A stretch of 64,000 nucleotides of DNA from Darksidea phi (GCA_030770425.1 JASJFT010000066.1:149151-213150); one strand, 5' to 3'. Counted from the stretch's first letter, positions 36,450-48,099 are shown. The notes: generated by a model not told the origin, from the letters alone. A program made the numbers and translations.

Positions 36450-37315
36450 TCAGGAAGCCACCTCTTGCTTCTGGGTCGGCTCGCACACCTTCTTGTGCAC
36501 CTTCCAGTGCTTCCTCTGGCACTCCGCCCCACAGTACTTCCTCTCCTTGCATCTCGCACACTGCAGCAACGCCACGCCACCTTGACCGTCCTTGGCGCCA
36601 CAGCCTCCACAAGCGTTGGGGTTGTTGTGCTTGTCGCGAAGCTCCTTGATGACGACTGAGGTAGCAGAATCGCCCATGCCGGTGTTGAACAGGCCACCAG
36701 GACCCATGACGTTCATGCCGACGAAGCCGAATTTGTTCGGCTTCGGATCATCCATGGAATTCGCCGTCTCGAGCAGACCTTTGGATTTAAAGTCGTACGG
36801 CACGCCATTCTGGAAGCCATCCGGGCCAAAGAGCGCCGTGCGCATCTGCTTGAGGGCGTCAGGCATCAAGCCGCCTTCAGTGTAGACCATCTTGAGCATG
36901 GTGATGTACGAGTCCGGGAGCTGGCAACCGAGCGTCATGGCGCAGGCTCCGAGGAGAACGTAGGCGTAACACGGATCCGGCCACTCATAATCTTTGGGAA
37001 CCGAGAGGAGCTTGGCCTCCTTCTTCTCGATGATATCAGCGAGAACGCCCGAGTCAAGATGATCGCGGACTAGTTTAGGATCGGAGCAGGATGGTGCGTA
37101 GATGGAGTAGTAGATTCGCTCTTGCGCTTTCGTATGGCCCTCAGCTGCAGCCTTGGCCTTTGCTTCGGTTTCCAAATTGTGCAAGCCCATCTCGCTGGCC
37201 AAATCATCTGTGATATCGAGGTCATGGTCCGATTGGAAGAGGCCTTTCAATGCGTCAGTCGGCGTGCTTTCCGATGTGTAGCAATTTTGCACTCACCGTA
37301 TCCCCAGGCACCCAT
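36450..37315 (-). CDS. MYND zinc-finger protein, 270 aa
   Basis: Exons 37315-37297 (19 nt) and 37243-36450; the 53-nt intron (GTGAGT to GAAAG, branch CTGAC) gives MGAWGYGLFQSDHDLDI, a start typical of this fungal group. The C-terminal MYND finger has the expected Cys/His ladder: CGGC, CARC, YCGAEC, HWKVHKKVC (about residues 219-261). A helical middle of roughly 180 residues shows no enzyme motif. MYND fingers bind proline-rich peptides of partner proteins. Function beyond protein-protein contact is unknown. The tiny first exon sets the start; a scan for long ORFs would instead begin inside the intron. Confidence 0.87.
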
Positions 37316-38864
37316 TTTGGCGTTTGGTAAATGTTTCCAGAGCCTGGTCCGCGGCTAGCGGAGTCAGTGAATGCATGCGGGTAATACTGTGGGGCTATAC
37401 TTACTCAGTGAGCGAGGAAATGGTTGGCGTCTCAACACCTTGGTATCGGCGTACCAGGAGAAAGTAAGAGGGTGAGTGTTGGAGAAGTGGACGCGTAGCG
37501 TGCTCAGTTTCCTTGAAGGGAAGTTGCGATGACGCGTGCCCACGTGTGTCTTGGCAGCATCATTCACCGGTGAGGCTTTCCCGCTCAGTATCGTCTCATA
37601 AAGGTAGCTAGACTAATGCTTATATATGAAGAGACAGAGGTAAAGCTGAGTCTGCATGAAAGATGGTACTAGCTGTTATGTCCCCATCCGCAGAGATTCG
37701 GGCAGTGGTGTGGTATCATTGTCTTTACCTATTCACCCCTCGCAACTCATATTCATTTTTACGGAACTTGTCCATTAGCCTCGTTTAGAGTGCTTAGAGC
37801 TATTCGATATGTCTAATCGTAGAATGGACGAGCATCAACCAAAGGACTTCGGCAGTGGCCAAGACTCCGATGACGGCGGTAGATCGGGAAGACGACGGCC
37901 ATCTAGAACCAGTTATACGATAGTAGCGGCGACGGGAAAGCGGAGACTGACGACTCAGCTAAAGATCTGGAGCTTGCATGGTAATGTGGCCCATCGTCGT
38001 TCTGAGCGTCAGCATGGTGCCGTGCCGGGTGAATCAAGAAATCGTTTTTGAGAAGTGATTGATGGCGATCTAGCTCCATTTCTAGCCAATTTCTGAGAAT
38101 GCAAGGGACCAGCGGCCGGCACAATGGCCCAACTATATGAAGCATGAGACGAACGAATCGATGTGAATACAAACCCGTCGCCTAGGCCCCACCGGGGCAC
38201 AGACCTGCACAGCCCCGTGCCCCAGCAGGATTGTACACACCGCTTCATTCGCCACTTTTTACCTGTCTTTTCAATCAACTTTTCAAATTCGTCCTCGATG
38301 GAATCAGAGATTCTGACATATTGCGACAGAGTCTTGTAGTCTTCGATGCAAGGCAACGCAACGTGTAGTCCAGACACACATCGCGGGTGGGTGCGTCCGA
38401 TGAACCAGCCGCAACTGTATTGCTCTTTAAGGCACTCAGGGCAAACTTTCTAATGAACAAGTCACAGGTTTACCCATTCCCATGGCTCGCGAGATAGATC
38501 TCGGCTAAATCGAGAGATTTTTCGAGTACCTGGCTAAAAAAAAAAAGCTGACATGCATGAATTGCCGGAAATTATTATACGCAAGAACGGCTCGAGAAAG
38601 GTACGACTCAGCCAATCTAGCTACATGTGCTGCTATTCGGGGTTTGGGGCCCAATATGGTAGAAAGCGTGGGATTCTTGACCCGCAGATTCGGCTGTTGG
38701 GATTGACAGGGCTATGGAGCCTGGCCAGGGGGCGGAGTATAATACGAGCTATATTCTCCTGTACTTGCTAGGTAGCATGGAGCCGAGTTCAGATATGGAT
38801 GAATAAATAGTTGCCGCCTGTTCGCTCGCTGCGGGGGGTAGTCAAGTACCGCCTCACTACTTCA
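37316..38864. other. Intergenic with one gene fragment
   Basis: About 1.5 kb. Apart from the minus-strand fragment at 38263-38449, and an A11 run near 38537, I see no supported feature. Confidence 0.4.
38263..38449 (-). pseudogene. Orphan exon or gene fragment, Cys-containing
   Basis: The minus strand reads KVCPECLKEQYSCGWFIGRT and then CIEDYKTLSQYVRISDSIED through to EKTG, preceded by an ATTAG acceptor-like site and followed by a GTAAAA donor-like site. I could not find a credible first or next exon: the nearest upstream GT would leave a 24-nt intron. It may be the remnant of a gene or an exon of an unrecognised gene. Confidence 0.3.
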
Positions 38865-39582
38865 ATGGCACCGTTCTTTGTGATTGTTCTGTATGCTCTC
38901 TTCGCGGCCATCGCAGTAGCTACACCTGCACCTGCTGCAACACCAGTGAAACCGCCGCCTGGGACCCCCACAATCAGCAAGGTCACCGTAGACAACCCCG
39001 ATGTCGATACCGAGGGTAGCGGCTGCAGAGCTGGGACCGTAGGCGTCGCGTTCGCATCCGACAACTCGGTTATGACCCTCATCTTTGATAACTTTGCCGC
39101 CGGCGTCGGACCCAATGCAGGAACTCTAAGAAAGCGTGCCTTCTGCAGGGTGAATGTGACCATGAGCTCGCCCGGCTGGGCGTTCGATGTGAGCTCGGTG
39201 GACTTCCGGTCGTATGTGAATATCGCAAAAGGAGTGGAGGCGAGCATCGTGAGCCGGTGGAAGTGGATCGATAGTAAGGGCGTCGATATGCAAGGCAAGG
39301 TAGGTCGACAGTCTGTTTACATCGAGAGGCTGTGCTGATAAGATATAGGGGAACGTAAAGAAGGTGGTCACCGGACCCTACGAAGAGGACTTCCTCCTTC
39401 ACAAAGATGGAGAGACCTCGGATAGTGACCAATCAGTATGCTCCAAGGCATCCGCCATGTTCCAGCTTAGTTTATCCGTCACACTATCTCCAAGTGGTTC
39501 GACGTTGCCGGGTATAGTGAAGGGGGATTCCTCCGACGCGCGGTTCGGCGAGGTACTAAATCTGTCGTGGAGGAAATGTTGA
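38865..39582 (+). CDS. Secreted DUF4360 protein, 222 aa
   Basis: Exons 38865-39299 and 39349-39582; the 49-nt intron has GTAGGT and ATATAG. A signal peptide covers about residues 1-19 (MAPFFVIVLYALFAAIAVA). The mature part follows the DUF4360 pattern: SGCRAGTVGVAFASDNSVMT, LIFDNFAAGVGP, FCRVNVTMSSPGWAF, VDFRSYVNIAKGVEA and a C-terminal LNLSWRKC. Four or more cysteines suggest disulfides. The family is common in secretomes of plant-associated and saprotrophic fungi; its function is unknown. It is convergent with the F-box gene, with only 33 nt between stop codons. Confidence 0.86.
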
Positions 39583-39615
39583 AAACTGGCTAGAGCGTGT
39601 GGTATAGCCATTGCG

Positions 39616-40857
39616 CTAAGGATTGTATTGCTGCACTTCAAGCACAATACCAGCGGCGCCAAAAAGTTTAGCAAACTTTTGTAGAACAGCGTAATCCACC
39701 TTTTCACGCAACCTCAGTTCGAGATATATTCTCTCCAGCGAGGGAAATCTGAGTTGCACATATTCAAGGACGCCGGGGTCGCATATGGGTATTTGTTCGG
39801 TGTCGATCTCTACGAAGCGGAGGGAGAGACATCGAAGTGTCGTTAGGGGACAAGCCACGTGAGAACGATCATGAACAGGAGTCGACTCGTTTGTCTTGAG
39901 ATTAAGAGTATGCCAGTCGATCAGCAGGTATTCCAAGCTCGAGGCTTGGATCTTGTCGATTAAAGACAAGTCGTCGATCTGGTCCGAATGGTATTCTAAT
40001 TTTGGATGGAATAAGCTAGGAAGACTGTCGCAAAGTTCGAGCCTCCGTAAAGTCCCAGCGAGTTGTGGCGTGAAGATTGCAGCCAACGCGCGGCATGTCC
40101 ATGGGCTGAGAATAGTATCGTGATGTTTGATATGCAGAGATTCGAGATGAGGCATGCTGCGCGAGAGCGCCTGCAGGGAGTTTGACATAAGACCAAAGTA
40201 ACCACCGTCTAGCAGTCCGCGCTTCAAATGAAGTGCCAACTCTTTGATCGATTGCGAGGTCCAGCCCCAGTTGTTCGGTAACATCGAGTCTTCGTTCTTC
40301 TCATCCAGGACCGAAATATGTTTCAGGCAAACGCGCCTCAGCTGCGGAAGACGCAGGATATAGTTATACTTGTAGACAAAATCGGTTGCGTGCAACTCTA
40401 AAGACTGCAGGTTACTCAGATCCGTCGGAACGCTCATGTGGTACCCATTCCCTTCCTTGTAAAGGACCGTACCAATCAATCTGGCAGTAGAGCCCTTAAG
40501 ATAGGTTCTCAATACGAGAAGGCCTGTCAAGTAAGGCAGCACGTCCCGCAGAAACCCCGAAAGCTGATACTGGGCCGGCGCAGGGATGGAAGTAAATCTA
40601 CCATCAAGGGACAACTCCTTGACGGCTGCGGCAAGCTCAGTCTTCGCCTTGAGCGTGCCCCGCAAAATCTGCAGATTCTCAGATGGAAGATCGAGCCGGA
40701 TCGTTTTGTACAATAGCGGCTGCGCGATATGATACAATCGCCATGATGCTAAACAGATGCTGGAGAGAGTCTTGGCGTCTTGCCGGCTGTTTGCGCCATC
40801 GGAGCCGACGAAGTTTGTGAAGATGCGATCCAGCAGCTCAGTCGGAAGATAGGGCAT
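39616..40857 (-). CDS. F-box-like / leucine-rich protein, 413 aa
   Basis: A single exon. The N-terminus MPYLPTELLDRIFTNFV ... ICLASWRLYHIAQPLLYKTI has F-box spacing (LPxELLDxIF and a later SWRLYHIA). The rest contains irregular leucine-rich stretches (LQSLELHATDF, LPQLRRVCLKHI, MPHLESLHIKHH, LRRLELCDSLP, LRCLSLRFVEI). Such proteins usually link substrates to SCF ubiquitin ligases through Skp1; the substrate is unknown. The gene looks intact. Confidence 0.78.
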   Translation of the reverse strand: MPYLPTELLDRIFTNFVGSDGANSRQDAKTLSSICLASWRLYHIAQPLLYKTIRLDLPSENLQILRGTLKAKTELAAAVKELSLDGRFTSIPAPAQYQLSGFLRDVLPYLTGLLVLRTYLKGSTARLIGTVLYKEGNGYHMSVPTDLSNLQSLELHATDFVYKYNYILRLPQLRRVCLKHISVLDEKNEDSMLPNNWGWTSQSIKELALHLKRGLLDGGYFGLMSNSLQALSRSMPHLESLHIKHHDTILSPWTCRALAAIFTPQLAGTLRRLELCDSLPSLFHPKLEYHSDQIDDLSLIDKIQASSLEYLLIDWHTLNLKTNESTPVHDRSHVACPLTTLRCLSLRFVEIDTEQIPICDPGVLEYVQLRFPSLERIYLELRLREKVDYAVLQKFAKLFGAAGIVLEVQQYNP

Positions 40858-41563
40858 CGTGTATCGCTGTTGTGTGGTTATGGTACATCATCCGAGATGG
40901 TAAAATCATTGATGCGATGGTGTAATGCGATGGTGTGGGATTGCGGGGCAGCGGAGGTAGTTCAGCTAAGCCACGAGTGGAATAGCTCCAATCCGCTGCT
41001 TTCAATTGATGTAGGATATTTTCAGCATCACATTTTGGACGAATTCAAAATTAATGACATAGATTTGCTAGGAAAGTAATCCTAATTTTCCTCCACGAAC
41101 AATGTAGCAGCTCCTCTGTTAGTCATGAGAAAACGTCGGAGACTTCGAATCAATCTATGGTGCATGGCTTGTCTTTACCTTGACTAACAAGGTATCTAAA
41201 TACATATTCATATTTTAGAAGCAGACGTCTGTTAATTCTCCAGTCTCCACATGGCCTCGGACCCTCCACGCATGTTCTATGCCTACTGCGGCGCCCCTTC
41301 ACAGCTGCAGGCCCGGCCCGGCCTCGCCATACATCACCCTCAGCTTCAAAGGCAACGACCCTAAGATCATTACAACATCTAAATTCTCGGGGGCTGTGCT
41401 CTTGGCGTCCCTATCGGCGACCTATAGCTCCGATGCGGTGTCATGATGACAGCTTACGTCAATAGAGCGACCGTGATTGGAAGCGAAACGTATACGTTCC
41501 TAACTTCGGCGGCTCATCAATAGCGCGATTCCCCTGAAAGCCAAGAGCATTAAGGAGACAGCT
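40858..41563. other. Intergenic; weak coding-like remnant near 41.25-41.45 kb
   Basis: The plus strand at about 41254-41450 contains MASDPPRMFYAYCGAP and, after a frame change, YITLSFKGNDPKIITTSKFS before a stop. This might be a gene remnant. Nothing else is recognised in these 706 nt. Confidence 0.3.
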
Positions 41564-43314
41564 TCAAGAATCTGGGATCGGCAACTCCCCCTGCGTCCAC
41601 TGCCCACCGTCGATATCCCTCGTGAACACACTCAAGTCATCTCCTCTGGTCTGATAGAAGACATACAAGCTCTTGCCACCGCTCTGATCTTCCACCGCCG
41701 TAACACTCATATGCGTGCCCTTAAGTCCAGGCACGGCCCCTCTGGAGCCGCCAACCGTAAACATATTCGCCCCCGCGCTCGTTGTCTTCTCCGCGTTCCA
41801 GGCGATTTCATGCCCCATGATCGATCCATCTTGCATCTGGGCATAAAGGTACTCCGTGAAGCCGAGAGAGGTGCTAGGATGCACATTCGGGATAGCATAC
41901 TCTGTTACATTCTCCCATGTGTTGATAGGATGTGCAGAGGTTGATGGGGCGCTGCTATTGGTGTCTTTCCACCATATCGTTAAGGTGTCCTGGGCGTCTA
42001 CCATCATAGTGTAAGTTGTAGTTCCAGGTTGCCAGCTGTAGCAACCGACACCGGCATGCGCATTCATACCAGTCCAAGTGTGCTGCTCCAACCACTGCTC
42101 TTGCCCTTCGTACCATCCGTATTGAATGAAGGTGTTTTCATCTTTAGGGTACCAAAGATGCATGCCGTGCGTGCTGGCGTTGAATGGAATGGCGTTGTTG
42201 TCTCCATCGCGAGTGGGGAAATTGGATGCATCGGAGTCGCCGTAGTAGTTTCCATACCAGCAGGCTTGGAGGCCCACGTTGGGGGCATCATACACTGTCA
42301 AGTTGAGATCATTGAGCGGTCCGTCCTCCCATATGTTCGTACTATTGCTGTTCTGCTTCTGCCTAACAAACCCGTCTTTAGATATGTAGAAGATGTGCCA
42401 CTACAAGAGGTCAGATTAGCGCTGTAGGAATAAGCAACCGGCGTTGAATCTTACCGAGGAGGTTTCGTTCAACGAGTACGATACTGCGGATATCGGAGTT
42501 GCGTTCTTCGCATCACTCACAACAACTTCGGAGCTGCCGCCGCCGATCCATTCGCCCTTGGGTGTAAGCTGGATTGAGCGTATTTCGCCGCTAAAGTGTT
42601 GGAAATAGACCGTCATGACTTTGCGCTCTTCGTGATTCCAGAATTCAGTTGCGAGCGCGATGCCAGAGCCGTTGAAGGTGCCATTTGTGCTGTAGTATGA
42701 TGAGCCGAGTGAGCCTCCAATACAGTAGTCCGGATGTTCAGCGCAGTAAGGGTCTACAAAGCCGGGTCCAGCACTGAGGGATGATTAGTCGTGCCCACTC
42801 TGTACTATGCTGTCGCTACTTACGAGTTGTGATCGCTTTTCTTCTTCCTCCCAAGCCCTAGTCCCAAGCCAAGTCCCAAAGCAACTAGGACGACAAAGGC
42901 CAGGATGATGATGCCGAAGAGATACCGCCGTGGGATCCCGCATGTCTTTGGTGCTTTCTCAGATGGCAATTCGGACACACGTCGCGGAACGGGGTCACCC
43001 TTCTCGTCGAACCCGAGCGGCTGAAATCCTGACACGACCGTCTCATCCATCGAGTACGGGGAATTGGGCCGTTGAGTAGCTAGCCACGGGCTAACTACCT
43101 CTGGCGCATCGTGTATGACCTCTTTCGAGGACGCTGGTCTATAATGTAGTCAGTATCATTGTCTTGCACAATGGAAAGGGCGCATCTACTCTGGGTTGTC
43201 CGGAAATAGGTTCTCCGGTGCCTGCTTGCTAGGAGAGCCGTCTTCAGGAGGGGTTACATCGGATGGAACATCCAACTTGTAGGTGGTGTCGACTTTGGTC
43301 TTTGGAGCGTCCAT
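41564..43314 (-). CDS. Membrane-anchored fucose-lectin-like beta-propeller protein, 531 aa
   Basis: Exons 43314-43190, 43138-42824, 42773-42455 and 42400-41564; introns of 51, 50 and 54 nt all join in phase. The cytosolic N-terminus (about 112 residues, acidic and Pro-rich) is followed by one span at about 113-137 (YLFGIIILAFVVLVALGLG) with a Gly/Leu-rich end. The outside part begins with a Cys-bearing DPYCAEHPDYCIGGSLGSSY and continues as repeated blades: WHIFYISKDGFVRQ, TNIWEDGPLNDLNL, HLWYPKDENTFIQYGWYEG, LTIWWKDTN and SLYVFYQTRGDDLSVF. This resembles fungal fucose-specific-lectin-fold proteins. Sugar binding is inferred; the aromatic blade motifs are kept, but the ligand is unproven. Several N-glycosylation sites are present. 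Confidence 0.8.
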
Positions 43315-44845
43315 AATGAGTGCAACGTTCCATGGATGTTGACTGACCAGCAGCAGCGACAGCTCGCGGGTCAGCTGGGCATCCAGAATATATTATTCGG
43401 GGTGTCTGCATCTCACACTACGCTGCTCCGCTCTCCTAAGCGGGACCCGCGCGTTCGGGTCAATAGCAGCGAATCTGGAGGGGTGTAGATTATCCCGGTC
43501 CTAAAGCGGTGTGAGGTACGCCGTGAGCCACCAGACATGCTGGCCGTGCCGCCGAATGCGGGCACAGTGCCTTGCCCTGTAGGGCAGAGCGAAGAAAATG
43601 CTGATCCATACCTGGAACAGAGTCCATGTTGGCGTGGCTTACCACTCGCCGCGCTGAGGATGCCTCCAGACTGTTCCATTGGTGTGGGCTGCGGATGTTT
43701 TCCTAGTTCACCCTGATAAGCCTGAATGGGCGGGGCTTGCATCAAGGCGCTCTCGACACTCACCCCGCTCGTCTCGAGTCGGGCATTGCAACAGTCGTTC
43801 GCCTCGGTGCGCCTGACGGAGGTGATGGAGATACGTCTTACAGCATGGAGCTCAGTAATCAATCTCTCTGTAAGGGCAGTAAATCAGCGATCAGCACTGA
43901 CACCTGGATTTGGGCCACAGCCTCGCACGGACCTTCGTGGTGTCGCTTGGTTTTCATTCGTGCGGCCTAGGCGAACACCAAAGCTGAGGATGTCGTTGCG
44001 CATCTATATAACTCAATACCTACATATTCAGATTGTGTCCAAGGTCCCTAGGCCTGTCACTATCGATTCGTACCTTCAATCAGGTGACTGAAAATCAAAC
44101 GACCCCCCCGTAGGTCTGCCGGCAGCATAAGCAAGCCGTGGCGATTTGGTAGCCTAGGAGCAAGTTTTTCAGCCAGCATGCGGGGTTAATCGGCGACCTC
44201 GCGACTGCCGCCGTCTGACGCGCATCACGCTAGGTTGTCCGCCGAGGCTGGTCGACACCGGAGGGGGCCCAAGTTGCCAGTCGCAGTGTGGCCTTGTGTG
44301 TTGATGGAGGTTTAGATTAGAGTTGCGGGAGGGCGCGTGTTCGCGTCCGTTCCTGCCGACCCACACCCGCTGGTTCGTCAGTCTTGGCGTAGAAAGCCAT
44401 CCCAAACCTTTGCAAAGCCTGTCCCTGTACGCTTCATGGCTACCCCAGTCACTGCTCTCGCCCACAGCTTTTGACCTCTTTGTGCTATGAGCCCAAACAT
44501 GAAACCGGCTGTTTCAATCGCTGGGTTTATAATCCAATGATATTACAACTGACATACCGTATCATTAAGCGCACCTCCTCTCGCCAGTCCTCGTGTACGT
44601 TGACAGTCTGTGTCAGTTCTGATAGAGGCATGTAATCCTTCTTTATTGAAGTATACTTGAGAAGCCAATACTACCGTACGCGCAGAACAATTCAAAACTA
44701 ACTAAAAATCCGACGGCTCGATACTATACCTAATCTGTTCCCTAGCTTAGTTGTAGTGGCTATCCATTTTTAAATACAAAGCAACTCCCAAAAGTTCGCA
44801 CAAAAAAACGTTTCCGCGCACCAGCACCAGCCCCCCCATGTTTAT

Positions 44846-44883
44846 AGGCGATACGAGCTACTCGAGGCGATACGAGCTACTCG
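44846..44883 (+). repeat. Perfect 19-nt tandem duplication
   Basis: The 19-nt unit beginning AGGCGATACGAGCTACTCG occurs twice without a gap (44846-44864 and 44865-44883). Confidence 0.9.
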
Positions 44884-44893
44884 AGCATCGTGC

Positions 44894-44941
44894 ACGAGAA
44901 CGGGCTTGCTTTTATCGACGAGAACGGGCTTGCTTTTATCG
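44894..44941 (+). repeat. Perfect 24-nt tandem duplication
   Basis: A 24-nt unit starting ACGAGAACGGGCTTGC and ending TTTTATCG occurs twice in a row (44894-44917 and 44918-44941), only ten bases after the 19-nt duplication. The unit length is a multiple of three and reads HENGLAFID-ENGLAFID in one frame, but no gene is supported. Confidence 0.9.
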
Positions 44942-45044
44942 ACGTGAAGTATCTTCGTCATGTCGTCCAGCTGTGTTCGTGCTTTCATGGTCTTAGCACC
45001 CAGCGGCCCTATGTGGTGATTGCAGAAAGCCGCGTTTCCGGATC

Positions 45045-45072
45045 GTGCGGGGTGCGGGGTGCGGGGTGCGGG
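45045..45072 (+). repeat. Microsatellite, 4 x GTGCGGG
   Basis: Four perfect copies of the heptamer GTGCGGG in a row. Confidence 0.85.
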
Positions 45073-45893
45073 ATGAAGCGGCGCGCAGCGGGTTCATGTG
45101 CTCTTGCGTAAGGGTGGGATCGAACTGAGGGTTTATCGAGATGCAGAATGGAGCTTGCTGAAACTGCTCGTGCTTTCACAGCCTGCGAGCTTCCAGGCGC
45201 GAACAATATGCTTTGTGGTCCGATCTGCCAGTTCCTTCCCATTAGACTTTCGCTTTCTTTTTCTTGCAGTGGCACCGGCTGGGTCGAGAAGCATCCTTAG
45301 TGTATTAATCTATATAGAAATATGAATGAACGTGTACTGATATTTCTGTAGCGAAGCAGCTTCAGAACGTGTGTGCGGGTGCTGCGACGTGACACAAAGG
45401 TGGCGTGTGCAGAAGCGAGATGAAGTCCCGGGGGGACGGGGGGGAATGAAGCGAGCCTGATAATGACGGCTTTCTGTAGCTGTCGAGGAGTAATGAGTTA
45501 AGTGATGGACAACACATTCTAGTTTGTTGGGCGAAGAGATCAGAGAAGCAAAGCATGTCTGGTACACACCAGTGCGATCGTCTCACGGCTCCCGTTCAAA
45601 CGTTGTTTCCGATACTGACGGAAGCCTCGTCCCACATACACTTCGTATTCGATCGCATCACCGCAGACGCGTTTCGGAGCTGTAATATTCCAACGAGCAG
45701 CACGGTTTTGGAAAAAACAGCAAAGGTATCGTCACGGTACAAGTCAGTGGGCTAGTATCACGCACTCGTCACTAGTCCAGATCAACCATACAGAACCCCT
45801 CGACAAGAAAGGCGACAATTTTTCTTTACTGCCAACTACTACCTCGAGGAATTCCCACAGGCTATCTGATCGCAGCCTTCATTACGAACCATT

Positions 45894-46466
45894 CTATTTG
45901 GTCTCCTCCGTGTCCTCGCTAAACACGGTCTTCAACGTCTTGAGCGGGGTCAACCGGAGGCTCCGAGGGCACTGCATGTACGCGGCATAGAGCGTGGCGT
46001 TGAAGAAGTTGCACATGTCGGTAACGAGGGGTTGAGCAACGCGGAGCTCATCGAGCGTGCAGCCTCCGCCGCGGCCGCCGAGTTCGGGGGGCAAGACGCA
46101 AGGTTCGATGATCTGGTGGGGAGTTAGTTGGAAGGTATGAATGCAACGCGAGATTGAGAGCTTACATCCGCATAGCTCTGATAATGAATACAATGGCAAG
46201 CGAAATCATTGTAAGCACAACAATCTTTCTTGTTCGCCTCGATGGTGCATTTTCGGAGACACTCGGGTACTTGTGGTAGCCAACTTTCGGTGGTCCTTTT
46301 TCCGTGAGCCAGTCTCGTATAGCGAGGCCTTATTAGGAGGTTGTGGAGCTCACAAGCACTTGTACTTCTCCCACTGGCCCTCTGCAAGAGCAGATTTGAC
46401 GTTATAGGTCCGCTGCGCGGAGACGAGGGATGAGATGGAGAGAAGGGCGATAGTAGGGAACTTCAT
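45894..46466 (-). CDS. Secreted CFEM-domain protein, 149 aa
   Basis: Exons 46466-46354, 46283-46166 and 46112-45894; introns of 70 nt (GTGAGC to GAAAG) and 53 nt (GTAAGC to ACCAG, branch CTAAC). Intron 1 was placed by phase and by the need to reach the CFEM start. A signal peptide covers about residues 1-17 (MKFPTIALLSISSLVSA). The CFEM region reads VPECLRKC, KKDCCAYNDFACHC, IIEPCVLPPEL, GGGCTLDEL and VTDMCNFF, with about nine Cys and the Asp (NDF) that ligates haem iron in known members. There is no clear GPI signal or C-terminal membrane span, so it is probably a free secreted protein. CFEM proteins take part in haem/iron uptake, adhesion or virulence; the role here is unknown. Confidence 0.83.
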
Positions 46467-47558
46467 GGTGATGGTTGCTTCGATGGAAAATGATGTGATT
46501 GTGTGAGGTAAAAGAGTTCTGACAGCGATGAGACGATAATGCAATGGAATTGCGACCTTTCCGCTTGATCTTTATATGTCTTTAGATGCCGCAGGTCTAG
46601 CCCTTTCGAAACCCACAACTCCTTCCCCACGCCCGTTCAAATCCCCTCAATTGTCAATGTACATACACTTCAAACCGCGGCGCCCACATGAGTAACGTAA
46701 TGACCTCAATCCATATTTACTGACCCTCTTTTTATACTTCACTATGCCATTTCCGAGCAATCTTTGACACAACCATCAGTAGCGTCATCCTCGCTACAGT
46801 GACACCCGTAATCTAGAAGGTCCAAAAGTGGGAGTAAAAGATACGCCGCTGTAGTTTGGGCGCCTTGCGCGAGGTCGATTAATATTGCTGATGGAGATGC
46901 TTGGAGTGATACAGGTATCGGGCTGGCGACGAGGGGAGCCGTGGATTTGGTACGGTGCGCTCCACAATAGTGGGCCAAACAGAGAGGCGCCATCTGTCCG
47001 GCCCCATAGCTATGGGTTTCGGTAATGATGAGGAGTTTGGTGGATGGAGAGATGAAGCTGCGTTCGTATCGATGATGTTGCGATTTAGGTTATTCGGATG
47101 AAGCGGAAAGTGTTATGTCTCCCCATGAGCGCTTTTCACGAGCCTCTTGTTTTATGTTCGCGATACGTATCTCATACGATGTTGCGGCAACTAAAGATGC
47201 AGCCTACGTTCCGCTGCGAGGCATATTAGCTTTAGCCGCGCTGCTGAGCGAACAACGGCCCATCGAGCTTTAGAGAGGCCTAAGACTTTAAACCGAAGCC
47301 CCAATATTCATCGTGTCTCCACCTTCTCTTGATCTGGAACTCGAAAAATTGAAAGCGTAACTATGTAGATTGGTAGATATAGAAAACGAAACTATTTACT
47401 CAAGCCGATTTCTCTCCCGCTCAAAATTAAGCATATCTAAGTTCCTTTTAGTTTAGTATTCTTAGTCTACACATCTCACGTTCTAACATAAAGCGAAAAA
47501 GCAGAAGCTTCTAACGCAGAGAGACAAAATACAACACGCTCGAATCAGAACTTAGCCC
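46467..47558. other. Intergenic, no gene recognised
   Basis: Contains a minus-strand frame of 83 codons (46742-46993) that I do not accept as a gene. No repeats or RNA genes were noted. Confidence 0.4.
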
Positions 47559-48099
47559 TTAGTGCTGGCCAAAAGTATTAAACTGCCAAGCCGTCGCCTG
47601 ATGCAGAACCAGTCGAGCTCGTCGCTGGACATTGTCCCGATATTTGGAAACAATGCATGAGTTGTCGCGGTTAACAGCTGGTGATCCTGTGAAATGCGTC
47701 GAGTTCCCGGCTCCAACAGCTTCGCCCATTGACTTCTCACCCGTCCAACCCAGCTTCGATTGGTTGTAGACTTGTGTCGGTCCTTGCTGGAATGCCGGAT
47801 GCGAGACGGGGAAAAACATGTCGACACGGGAGAATGCACCAACTGCGATTGGGGACAGGAATCGACGGGAAATTCCTCCGGACGCCTCTTGCGGAAGCAT
47901 TGTCGTCGATGATCCGTAGAAACTCGGACGAAACCCCTGCTACTAGCAGGGGGTTGTAATTGGCTTCGGTCAACGGCTTTTGTAGGCTCGGTAAAATGGC
48001 GCACAGCGGGTTCACGTGCTTTAGCGCTTCGATTTCGTTCATAGCGCGCTCTCGGAATCGAACATGAGATTTTTGATGGATTTTGACGAAGTAATCCAT
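47559..48099 (-). CDS. Hypothetical protein, splicing uncertain
   Basis: Two frames carry protein-like sequence. From the ATG at 48099 it reads MDYFVKIHQKSHVRFRERAM and on to EANYNPLL. A second frame, downstream, reads SGGISRRFLSPIAVGAFSR, FFPVSHPAFQQGPTQVYNQS and ends WQFNTFGQH at 47559. A 58-nt intron (donor GTAGCA after NYNPLL, acceptor AAGAG) would join them in phase as 160 aa, but both sites are weak. A single-base frameshift in a decayed gene is the alternative. A TATATAA box lies 87 nt upstream of the ATG. The family is not recognised. Confidence 0.38.

Larger units (their letters stand above)
43315..45893. other. Long intergenic region with small tandem duplications
   Basis: About 2.6 kb without a gene I can support. 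It carries two adjacent head-to-tail duplications at 44846-44941 and a short GTGCGGG array at 45045-45072. Short frames overlap on both strands. Confidence 0.45.

Noticed and set aside
41707..41944. Plus-strand frames antisense to the lectin-like gene
   Set aside because: Antisense shadows of a conserved multi-exon gene.
46742..46993. 83-codon minus-strand frame with YGCHC, at first reminiscent of phospholipase A2
   Set aside because: The resemblance is limited to five residues; there is no His-Asp dyad motif or signal peptide.
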